Under the pieces are notes generated by a model that had not been told where the DNA came from, ran no database searches, and saw nothing but the letters and a program-made list of their open reading frames with translations. From Trichomonas tenax (lineage: Eukaryota; Parabasalia; Trichomonadida; Trichomonadidae), in NCBI GenBank assembly GCA_023091735.1, contig JALKBU010000990.1, positions 1 through 18,891 on the forward strand: DNA of 18,891 nucleotides, written 5' to 3'. Shown here in pieces: positions 9,219 through 15,905 of the stretch (position 1 is its first letter; the number at the start of each line of letters is the position of its first letter). The translations under genes were made by a program, and so were the position numbers.

Positions 9219-9256
9219 TGATGATCTTGTAAAACATTATGCAATTTGGAATTTGT

Positions 9257-9325
9257 CTTGCTGCAATGCTGTTCACAAGAGGTGATCAAGGATATATAGA
9301 CATTTATGAGCAGCATTGCAACGAG
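9257..9325. repeat. hairpin 5 of the array (22-nt arms)
   Basis: Arms 9257-9278 and 9304-9325 match at 18 of 22 positions, with a perfect TGCAATGCTG core. All four differences are transitions. A small 7-bp hairpin (TTGAAAT/ATTTCAA, 9354-9374) follows. Confidence 0.85.
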
Positions 9326-9384
9326 AAAAATAGGACTCTCAAAAATAAAGTCATTGAAATTTCGTTGATTTCAAATTTTTAAAC

Positions 9385-9457
9385 ATCATCATTAAAAGCA
9401 ACCCAATGCACAAGGTTTGTAAGACATCCCATCCAGTGATCCATTTTTCATGATGAT
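9385..9457. repeat. hairpin 6 of the array (short, 13-nt arms)
   Basis: ATCATCATTAAAA (9385-9397) pairs with 9445-9457 at 12 of 13 positions around a 47-nt loop. This is the weakest member and could arise by chance in AT-rich DNA; it is listed because its centre falls in register with the others. Confidence 0.5.
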
Positions 9458-9485
9458 TTTGCTCAAACCAAAAAACTCAACAAAA

Positions 9486-9579
9486 TTTCATGGTTTTCTT
9501 GAGGCAATTCTGCTCATAATGGTCAACATTGTCGATGTAAAGCCACTTGATAACAGAATTGTCTCAAAAAACCATGAAA
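9486..9579. repeat. hairpin 7 of the array (26-bp stem)
   Basis: Arms 9486-9512 and 9554-9579 pair at 25 of 26 positions with a single one-base bulge in the left arm (outer stem TTTCATGGTTTT). The loop is 41 nt. Confidence 0.9.
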
Positions 9580-9622
9580 GCGTAAAAAATGTATTCGATA
9601 TTGAGATGAATTTAAACTTTTT

Positions 9623-9703
9623 AAATTTCACCACAAAGAATGACTGACTGCATTGAACTTGTGTCATATCCTACGCAGTCAGTCACTCCTTGTGTTGAAA
9701 TTG
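9623..9703. repeat. hairpin 8 of the array (29-nt arms)
   Basis: Arms 9623-9651 and 9675-9703 match at 25 of 29 positions, with a perfect inner TGACTGACTGC stem and a 23-nt loop. A further 8-bp hairpin (TGAAGTGT/ACACTTCA, 9714-9753) separates it from the right terminal repeat. Confidence 0.88.
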
Positions 9704-9760
9704 TTTCAAAGCATGAAGTGTGCAAGCATGTAAAACCTGACAAAAACACTTCACATAATG

Positions 9761-9804
9761 TCACTTTTCCTGACACTTTTTGGGCAGGATTTCAGTACGC
9801 TACA
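9761..9804 (-). repeat. right terminal inverted repeat
   Basis: Read on the minus strand it starts TGTAGCGTACTGAAATCCTG and runs through CCCAAAAAGTGTCAGGAAAA, matching the left terminal repeat. Confidence 0.88.
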
Positions 9805-9848
9805 ATTTGTAACGAAATAACAAAACGGAGGTAACTTTTTTTGAGCTC

Positions 9849-9973
9849 ACTTTTTTGGGTCTGGACCACAAAAAGTAGATGCAGCTCTCTAATGGCTAAT
9901 CAAAATTTGTTCAGACTCCCATGAGCCTAAGCATGAAGACATTGGCTATGGGAATGGAAGCCTTCTGAACCAA
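9849..9973. repeat. TIR-like motif and two hairpins just outside the element
   Basis: ACTTTTTTGGGTCTGG (9849-9864) resembles the TIR core on the same strand (ACTTTTTGGGCAGG). It forms a 13-bp near-perfect hairpin with 9864-9876. A second, bulged hairpin pairs 9907-9927 with 9944-9973. They suggest a degraded related element next door or an older boundary. Confidence 0.5.
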
Positions 9974-10984
9974 TCAGAATTCTCAATTTTTGTAATTATC
10001 GATTTTGTTATCGATCTCGTCCTTGCAACGCGACAAGACAAACGAAGAGGCAAATCAGCAAAGCAATATAGGATATGGATTCAAAAAGGGGTCAAAGAAA
10101 CTGAAATTTCGCACAGCCATAATTTACAGTCAACTTGAATACACCACTTACATACCATATTGCTTACATCCCCTTGTAGTACATATCTGGGTTCTATGAA
10201 AAACAATTTTACAATTTGTATTTCGACATTTAGTTTTCAACACTCCAGTTTTTGCTCTTTTATCTATATTTACACTTCCTGTTAATACTACACGTCTTTC
10301 TATCATGAAAAAAATTAACATTTTTTTAATTTGCAAAGAAAAATCGAAAATAACCTTACTCGGCTTATTATCACTAGATTTCTATTTTGTTATCAATATA
10401 TAAAAGACATTTCAACATGGTTTGAGATATTCTAAATTTATCTCAATATTTTTTCAAAATAAGTTAAATTTCATGGTATGCATGATATTTGGCTAGGGGT
10501 TTTGCGATTTTTTGAAAATGGAAAAATAAAATTCACATTTATCGCATCAAATTGTACTTCTATTCTTACTTGTGTGAATTCTTTTAAAAAATGCATGAAT
10601 CGAATGAAATTACACATTTTCAAACTTGAATTATAGTCACTTATTGATCATAATGCTATGCCTATGTTTTATTAGTAAAATGGAACGTAGCCCATTATTC
10701 TCAATCTATGAAGAGGAATTTTTCGAGTCCATAAAACACAAAATCAAATTTGAAAAGTATTCAATTTCGACGTGTTATAACACACCTTTCATTTATTGTT
10801 CCTGTAGGCCTATACAACCTACTCCCTAAGTTTCAGCCTCATTTGATGTGAAAGTTCGAAGTTACCCCCTTTCCACCTATTATAGCTATAATGGATGCAT
10901 TTCTATTAAATATATTCAATATTTTTCGTATAATTTTGTATTAATACCGAATTTCACAGATAATTCAGATAGCCTATATGTTTA
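9974..10984. other. AT-rich intergenic DNA, no gene seen
   Basis: No open frame here has an ATG start together with family features. ATCGAT-TTTGTT-ATCGAT forms a small hairpin near 9999-10016. The region ends at the 3' end of the minus-strand acetyltransferase gene. Confidence 0.5.
10981..10984 (-). terminator. TAAA directly after the NAA10-like stop
   Basis: On the minus strand the TAA stop (10987-10985) is followed immediately by TAAA, giving TAATAAA. This is consistent with the trichomonad UAAA polyadenylation signal. Confidence 0.5.
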
Positions 10985-11515
10985 TTATCTTCTTCCATGC
11001 TGTGATTTCTTTCCAAGAGGTTTCTTTTCACGAACTTCCTCTCCTGGTTCAAGAGGGAACGTATACCTAAGAAGCCAGCCACTTTCACCATCATCATAGT
11101 AATTACTCTCCGATTTCTCGAATTTGTAACCAATTCTATTCATATACAAAATTTTTCCTCCACGATTCGTTTCTCTAACATTTAATGTAATGGATTTCGT
11201 ATGAAAACATCTCTTAAATTGTATATGTGTATATTCGAGCAGTTTTGATGCAAGATTCAATTTTCTATATCCATTGTAAACGGCAACAGAGTTAACATTG
11301 CCCACAATTCCCTTCTTCTGGTCGTCGTCAGTCTTCCCTAGAACGTAGCCGATCAGCTGTCCACGGCAGTTGATGGCTACATGCGATGTCTGCGGACATA
11401 GCAAGTAATGGTACAACCAGTACCACATGTAGTAGTTCTCCGGCAGGCAGTGAAGGTTTGTCTGCTGCATCTGAAGGCAGTCAGAAATCTTAATCCTACG
11501 AATACTGGTGGGCAT
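10985..11515 (-). CDS. NAA10/ARD1-like N-terminal acetyltransferase
   Basis: A 176-residue GNAT-fold protein that follows the catalytic NatA subunit (NAA10/ARD1) along most of its length. NatA transfers acetyl from acetyl-CoA to protein N-termini at the ribosome, with NAA15 as partner. Key matches are NLHCLPENYYMWYWLYH (20-36, holding the family Glu-Asn-Tyr), GYVLGK (56-61), NSVAV (75-79), LNVRETNRGG (111-120), LYMNRIGYKF (123-132) and YYDDGE (139-144). The acetyl-CoA loop reads R84-K-L-N87-L-A89 where the family has R-x-x-G-x-A, and GNVNS (72-76) stands where NAA10 has GHITS. The tail (about 155-176) is acidic then basic. A CCCTTTTAAA motif lies 4-13 nt upstream of the ATG. The fold assignment is strong; NatA activity is inferred and may be altered. 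Confidence 0.85.
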   Translation of the reverse strand: MPTSIRRIKISDCLQMQQTNLHCLPENYYMWYWLYHYLLCPQTSHVAINCRGQLIGYVLGKTDDDQKKGIVGNVNSVAVYNGYRKLNLASKLLEYTHIQFKRCFHTKSITLNVRETNRGGKILYMNRIGYKFEKSESNYYDDGESGWLLRYTFPLEPGEEVREKKPLGKKSQHGRR

Positions 11516-11517
11516 TA

Positions 11518-11675
11518 TTTTAAAAGGGTTATATAAAAATAAACAGGGGCAACTACTTACAAAATTTTTGACTTGTATTTATTTACATGATAGAATTTTA
11601 CTTTAAAAGGGGCTTTCAAAAATAAGCAGGGATTAGAACTTTTTGACATTCAATTTTTTACATGACAAAGTTTTA
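11518..11675 (-). repeat. diverged tandem duplication upstream of the NAA10-like gene
   Basis: Two imperfect copies, 11518-11600 and 11602-11675, share in order (plus strand) TTTAAAAGGG, AAAAATAA(A/G)CAGGG, TTTTTGAC, TTTACATGA and TTTTA. They occupy almost half of the 322-nt gap between the nitroreductase stop and this start codon. The gene-proximal copy contains the motif next to the ATG, so the duplication includes the presumed promoter. Confidence 0.7.
11519..11528 (-). promoter_or_regulatory. CCCTTTTAAA, M5-like start-site motif
   Basis: On the minus strand CCCTTTTAAA ends 4 nt before the ATG at 11515. Trichomonas promoters lacking a strong Inr often carry an M5 motif built on CCTTT at the start site. 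A second copy of the motif is at 11602-11611. The assignment is tentative. Confidence 0.4.
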
Positions 11676-11836
11676 ATCGGTTCTGGAATATTTGATGAAA
11701 TCGGATTTGTGATATAAACATAGCATAGGAAGGATGCATCAATCATGTATTTATCAATACTTCGGATTTATGTTAAGTTTTTTACTTTTCGATAAAAAAT
11801 TTTAAAGTAGATGAACATTATAATAGTTTAATTCGC

Positions 11837-11840
11837 TTTA
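11837..11840 (-). terminator. TAAA poly(A) signal overlapping the stop
   Basis: On the minus strand the TAA stop of the nitroreductase gene runs into A, giving TAAA followed by GCG. Confidence 0.5.
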
Positions 11841-12380
11841 TTCAAGGTATGTAACTTTACGGAGAACCTCCTTCTTGTCGAGATCAGTTGTAGCTGGCTT
11901 ACCAACACCGATGCCAAGAACAAGGGATCCTGGTTCAAGTCCGAAGACCTGTTCAACTTCTGGGCGGACAACAATAGCCATTGCGACTGTTCCGAGGCCG
12001 AGGTCCTGAGCAGCAGCCATGATACCCATAGCAAGGATACCAGAGTTGATGCCGACGATTTCTGGCTTTGCGCGCTCATTCTTAACGAGGAGGATGAGGG
12101 CAGAGCAGTCGTACATGATCTCCTGCTTGACTCCGTATCTCTTCTGTCTTCCAAGGAAGCGCTGCTGTATAGATTCGACGAGAGCCTTGAAGCAGGCATC
12201 GTTAGCCTTCTGGATGAGCTCCTTGTTTGTGACAACAATCAAGTCTGTATCTTGAGCATTCATCGCAGTTGGGGAATTGAGGGCAGCATTGATGAGCTTC
12301 TCCATGTCCTCCTTTGGGATGACGTAGTTTGGATCGTAGCATCTGATGGAACGTCTTGCTTGGAGAGCTGGAATTGCCAT
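11838..12380 (-). CDS. nitroreductase-family FMN oxidoreductase
   Basis: A 180-residue protein of the FMN-dependent nitroreductase family, enzymes that use NAD(P)H to reduce nitro groups, quinones or flavins. It opens with the FMN-phosphate motif R9-R10-S11 in ARRSIRCYDP, then SPTAMNAQ (36-43) for the usual PSxxNxQ. INSGILAMGIMAAAQDLGLGT (111-131) is the conserved central helix and LGIGVGKP (155-162) stands for the C-terminal GxP strand. No signal peptide or clear hydrogenosomal presequence is visible. Codons are strikingly C/G-ending compared with neighbours (GAG, AAG, CTC, ATC), suggesting high expression, and the family in trichomonads is of bacterial type. TCATAA places the +1 ten nt before the ATG. 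Such enzymes are of interest for 5-nitroimidazole activation, but this one's activity is unknown. Confidence 0.9.
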   Translation of the reverse strand: MAIPALQARRSIRCYDPNYVIPKEDMEKLINAALNSPTAMNAQDTDLIVVTNKELIQKANDACFKALVESIQQRFLGRQKRYGVKQEIMYDCSALILLVKNERAKPEIVGINSGILAMGIMAAAQDLGLGTVAMAIVVRPEVEQVFGLEPGSLVLGIGVGKPATTDLDKKEVLRKVTYLE

Positions 12381-12386
12381 GAGATT

Positions 12387-12392
12387 TTATGA
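12387..12392 (-). promoter_or_regulatory. initiator TCATAA of the nitroreductase gene
   Basis: Read on the minus strand, TCATAA puts +1 at 12390, 10 nt before the ATG at 12380. This matches the short leaders and TCA+1(C/T)(A/T) initiator known from trichomonads. Confidence 0.6.
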
Positions 12393-12920
12393 CACTTTTC
12401 GTGATTTACGATTTTCAATTTTTGCAAAATTTCATATATATACTGTACACATTTTAGAGATTTGAAATTTCAAGCTATACAAGAAATCTCATTTTTAAAA
12501 GGATAACAGGTATCGTAAATGATCGTATGCCATCAACATCACCTGTATTATTCTGAATGCTGGCTTCTAAATGTGAGGTTTCGAGATTTTTGCAGTTTTC
12601 GCGATGGACATTATGTGTTTCAATACAATTATGGTCATTCACGACATTATTATCTTTTTTCTCAATATTCATGTGCTTCCAAAACAGGCAACATAGAATT
12701 TTGTTATTTGCAGGTTACATAGTCGAATCGAATTTACCAACCAGTTCAATTGTGTTATTTTAAAGCAGAATTTCAATATATATTTTGAAGTTATTGACAA
12801 ATCAATCGTAAAAAGCATTACCACACGATTTGGTATCTACTATACCTTACTACCAAATGAAAACGAGAATTATATATTTTCCAAAACTAAATATCATCAA
12901 GTTGACTTTCTGGACCTCTG

Positions 12921-12980
12921 TGCATTATAATACACACGAATGCAATGCTATTTGCATGCTTGAGGGATGTATATAATGCA
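12921..12980. repeat. hairpin enclosing a second hairpin
   Basis: TGCATTATAATACA (12921-12934) pairs with TGTATATAATGCA (12968-12980) with a one-base bulge. Inside, TGCAA and TTGCA can form a smaller stem. Confidence 0.55.
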
Positions 12981-13597
12981 TCAATTATATATTCCAATGT
13001 TTTTTTTGGAAAGCTGGCATTTTCTCATTGTATTTAGAAGTTTCAAATGTCTGCAACTCATTATCAATACTGCAATACAATTTAACACATTCAAGCAATT
13101 GAAATGATTTTTGATTCAATCCATTAAATCTTTTTAGAGAATGATACTCTCTATTGTTCATATTACCATAGATAATGTATTCATTTACTGTTGTGTAATT
13201 TAATTAATTTCATGATGTGATGTTCGAAGAGAAATTATTGCACAAATTTTCATCTTGAAAGCACCAAAAACAAGTGTAGTCAGAAAGATATCTTTAAGCA
13301 GAGTCCAGTTATCGACCAAATTATAAAATCGATTCAATTAATATTAATATTAATATTTGCTACAAAATCAGTTGCTAACTCGCGTGTTAAAGAAACTTCA
13401 CTGGCAGTAGTTCAGATTTGGTCTATTCATCACAGCTGTGATTATATTGAAACCACATCATTGACCAACCTTATTTTATATATATATATAGAACTTCGAC
13501 TCACTTTTTCTTGCTATTCATAAATTATCCATCGAGTTTTATTTACATTTCATTAATAACTCAGCATATATATTGATTGATGGTTTTTCATATCGAA

Positions 13598-13622
13598 TCG
13601 CTTGAAATTGTGTTTCAAGTGA
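13598..13622. repeat. 10-bp hairpin with 5-nt loop
   Basis: TCGCTTGAAA (13598-13607) pairs with TTTCAAGTGA (13613-13622) at nine of ten positions. It stands alone in AT-rich DNA; function unknown. Confidence 0.5.
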
Positions 13623-14365
13623 AAAGCATTAAATCTAATTGGTAAAATATCAATACATACTCAGGAAAGTTTACTTCATGCGTTATCTTAAAGCAATGAT
13701 CGATTATTGTTCATAAAAATTGAGATCAGGCCACTATGTTGTGAAAACCAGCGTGTTTATTGAGTGGAAACTATTATGCAACAGGAATATTATTGATCCA
13801 TTGTTTCCAAGCTTCATGAAATGAATATTGTTTTTTTTTTTGCTATTTTCAATAACATCAGAAATCAACAAATTAAAGTGTCAAACGATTCTATTGGCTA
13901 TGAAATCGCCATTTTTTGAGTTAAAAAGCTGATTAATTCTTGAATCAATGATGTAAAAAACAAATCACAACCGTTAAAATTGAGAAGCAATGACAACATT
14001 TTGAAAATGTTTATCTAAGTATGCTAAAGCATTGAACAAAGTTTCGGATATGACAATGAAATTGATAGAGACATGTCACTTGATATCCTCAAATGCCATT
14101 CAATTTTTCTGCATAAAATATTAAAAGCGACAGATTTAGATTTATCACTTTTGACGATATGAGTATAAGGGTAATTAATGTTATAAACTATTGAATCATT
14201 ATAAACTATAGCATATCTTCATGATTCAATAAAAATACTTAAAGAACTTATATAAACGTTTGCTGTTAGTATTTTCACAAGTATTACGATTGAAATTATT
14301 ATTAAAATCGAAAAGATTCATTCCAGGTAAATATAAGAAAGTATTTGAATATCTATATAACGTAG

Positions 14366-14833
14366 CTATACGTCAATTGTACTGCATGATATTTCCTGGT
14401 TTGCTGTTGTGCATTTTGATCCGGGTAATGCGTTATACCAAAGGGTATTAGCATCAATAGGATAATGCCAAGATTCAGAATCGCGATTACCTGAAATAAG
14501 CGTCTTTGCATGCGCTGTAAAAGCTAAACCTTGTAAAACCTGAGTTGAAAGAAGCTCATACTGTTCATATCTCGAAGGAGCCTGGTACCTGCTTGTGAAT
14601 CCTGTTATGGTTGAAGATTCTAAATGATGAGGGCTTTGATTAAAGAAACTTCCATCAAACGTATCTGGAAAGTACAGCATTAGATTATACACATTGTTAA
14701 TATAAAATTTCGAATCAATTAAGTCGAAAACACTGAATTTATCTGTTGTGTTAATAAATGAAACTTCTTTTGTTGCAATCTTTTTATCGGGGCTAAATAA
14801 TTCACCACGTGTTGTGTTGTGGTGAAATATCAT
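14366..14833 (-). CDS. uncharacterised trichomonad-type protein, probably a fragment
   Basis: An ATG-initiated frame of 155 residues with credible amino-acid composition and no strong A/T bias. Protein-like sequence continues nine codons upstream of the ATG (ICYFGANWI) to a stop, so the start may be lost and the gene truncated. Readable motifs are NWIMIFHHN around the start, FSVFDLID (33-40) and GLAFTAHAKTLISG...ESWHYPI in the C-terminal half. I have the impression that large trichomonad families of hypothetical proteins share this pattern, but I cannot name a domain or function. No signal peptide, membrane segment, initiator or TAAA signal is visible. It faces the BspA-like relic head to head. 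Confidence 0.4.
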   Translation of the reverse strand: MIFHHNTTRGELFSPDKKIATKEVSFINTTDKFSVFDLIDSKFYINNVYNLMLYFPDTFDGSFFNQSPHHLESSTITGFTSRYQAPSRYEQYELLSTQVLQGLAFTAHAKTLISGNRDSESWHYPIDANTLWYNALPGSKCTTANQEISCSTIDV

Positions 14834-14878
14834 GATCCAATTTGCTCCAAAATAACAAATCTAAATACATCTCAAACA

Positions 14879-15259
14879 ACATCTATCACTAGTGGATCAT
14901 TTGATGCATGCACTTCGTTAGTATCTATTTAGTTATTAATCACTTCCATACCCGATACTTCTTTCAGAAACTGTAAATCACTCCGGACGATTTCATTGTC
15001 TACTGTCACATCAATAGGAAATAGTGCATTTGAAAACTGCAATTCATTATTATCTTTCGATGCAGAAATTGTTGGTCCAATTGGGAATAGTGCATTCTTG
15101 AATTGTGGAAAAATTGCATTCATTAACACAATATCTGCTACATCTCTTGGCAGTCTCCCGTTTTCAGGATGTTCTTCGCTCACATATTTTAGCTCAACAA
15201 AGATAACACACCTTGAAGACAAAATCTTCTTCAACTGCAACTCTCTGATTGAGATTTAA
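14879..15259 (+). pseudogene. BspA-like leucine-rich-repeat gene remnant
   Basis: The translation is a run of Treponema-pallidum/BspA-type leucine-rich repeats, the LRR_5 kind abundant on trichomonad surface proteins. Examples are ITSIPDTSFRNCKSLRTI, VTSIGNSAFENCNSLLSF, NSAFLNCGKIAFI, SLPFSGCSSLTYF and EDKIFFNCNSLIEI. A further repeat, ITSGSFDACTSLVSI, lies upstream in the same frame, separated by an in-frame TAG at 14930-14932. No ATG is present in frame, and the sequence ends at TAA (15257-15259) without the usual C-terminal region. About five to six repeats remain of a family whose members usually have many more. It is a broken copy, probably left by duplication and decay. Confidence 0.82.
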
Positions 15260-15898
15260 TTATACCGAATTCTCTTAATTCATATGATTCCATAATCATG
15301 AGAAATGAAAAATCTTACATTTTCAAAATAAGGTTTCAAAGTGATAATTGATTCGGAGAAGAGAAAATGAATCGATAAAGGACACAATGATGCTTTATTG
15401 CTTTGTTTTCGTTAATCATAAATATTTTTGACATTCTTTCAAAAATGATTGAATTTGTTTTGAGTCCGAACAAAAGCGTGAATCTGATATGTAAATTTTG
15501 AAATTTTAACATGTTTTTGACACCGTTTCACCAGTTATTTTACGAATTGCTCCAATTTTTAGGCAAAAAAATTGTTGCGAAGGCAATCGCTAATTCTCCA
15601 GGCCATTCTCTGCGGCGCATTCACAGTTGTATCTCTCAATAGCTCGGCGCTTTGCAAGCGCCTCGGTCTTACACCCGCACTTCCAGTATTTCGTACAAAA
15701 GCATTAAAAAGATCCATGTTACAAAAGGAAAAAAATGCATTGTGCGAGTCAAACGCGCATCTTTTATAAGCATAGATAACTCATCCCACTGCAATATGCG
15801 CTTAATCCACTTTAAAGATTTTTCTGCCCCTTATTATTTTTTTACTTTACATGTCAGATTCGCAACTTTGTTACATCTCAAATTTTCTGACGTCAAAA
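15260..15898. other. spacer upstream of the GP63-like gene with a G/C-rich patch
   Basis: The first 300 nt are AT-rich and featureless. About 15575-15680 is clearly G/C-richer and holds a perfect hairpin (listed separately). Open frames through the patch start only at non-ATG codons and match no family, so it may be a non-coding RNA, a regulatory block or a relic. Confidence 0.45.
15646..15662. repeat. perfect 7-bp G/C-rich hairpin
   Basis: GGCGCTT-TGC-AAGCGCC forms a tight stem with a 3-nt loop. It sits in the only notably G/C-rich non-coding patch near the GP63-like gene, about 245 nt before that gene's start codon. Confidence 0.6.
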
Positions 15899-15904
15899 TC
15901 ATTA
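15899..15904 (+). promoter_or_regulatory. initiator TCATTA of the GP63-like gene
   Basis: TCATTA is a full match to the trichomonad Inr (TCA+1(C/T)T(A/T)). The +1 A at 15901 lies only 5 nt before the ATG at 15906. This both supports the chosen start and predicts one of the shortest possible leaders. Confidence 0.65.
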
Positions 15905-15905
15905 A

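Larger units (their letters stand above)
8437..9804. mobile_element. 1.37-kb non-coding TIR element filled with spaced hairpins
   Basis: Terminal inverted repeats of about 45 nt (8437-8481 and 9761-9804) match at 42 positions with one indel, starting TGTAGC and containing CCCAAAAAGTGTCAGGAAAA. A candidate 17-nt target duplication flanks them. No interior frame looks coding, so this is a non-autonomous, MITE-like element. The interior is a series of at least eight inverted repeats with arms of 13-51 nt, sharing no obvious sequence. Their centres lie at about 8811, 8935, 9060, 9189, 9291, 9421, 9533 and 9663, spacings of 102-131 nt. It begins 51 nt past the stop of the MFS gene. I know of no described element with this layout; no superfamily can be assigned without the autonomous copy. 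Confidence 0.75.
8420..9821. repeat. 17-nt flanking direct repeat, candidate target-site duplication
   Basis: ATTTGTAACGTAATACA (8420-8436) directly precedes the left terminal repeat. ATTTGTAACGAAATAAC (9805-9821) directly follows the right one. The first ten bases are identical and 14 of 17 match overall. The position and direct orientation fit a target-site duplication, longer than most DNA transposons make. Part of the motif is near-palindromic (AACGTAA), so some TIR extension cannot be excluded. Confidence 0.55.
12393..14365. other. 2-kb AT-rich intergenic DNA
   Basis: No gene is recognised. Open frames around 12475-12763 exist on both strands without family features and lie over an imperfect hairpin (about 12482-12583). 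Simple repeats occur at 13335-13360 (TTAATA units) and 13483-13491 (TA units). TCACAGCTGTGA near 13430 is a perfect 12-bp palindrome. Confidence 0.5.

Noticed and set aside
8437..9804. CRISPR-like or tandem-repeat reading of the hairpin array
   Set aside because: The units share spacing and shape but not sequence, so there is no repeat/spacer structure, and the context is eukaryotic.
10848..10875. GTTCGAAG resembling a tRNA T-loop
   Set aside because: No 5-bp stem flanks it and no matching anticodon arm or acceptor stem can be built.
12019..12255. 78-aa plus-strand frame and a second minus-strand frame (11828-12238) at the nitroreductase locus
   Set aside because: Both are shadows of the strongly codon-biased nitroreductase gene in other frames.
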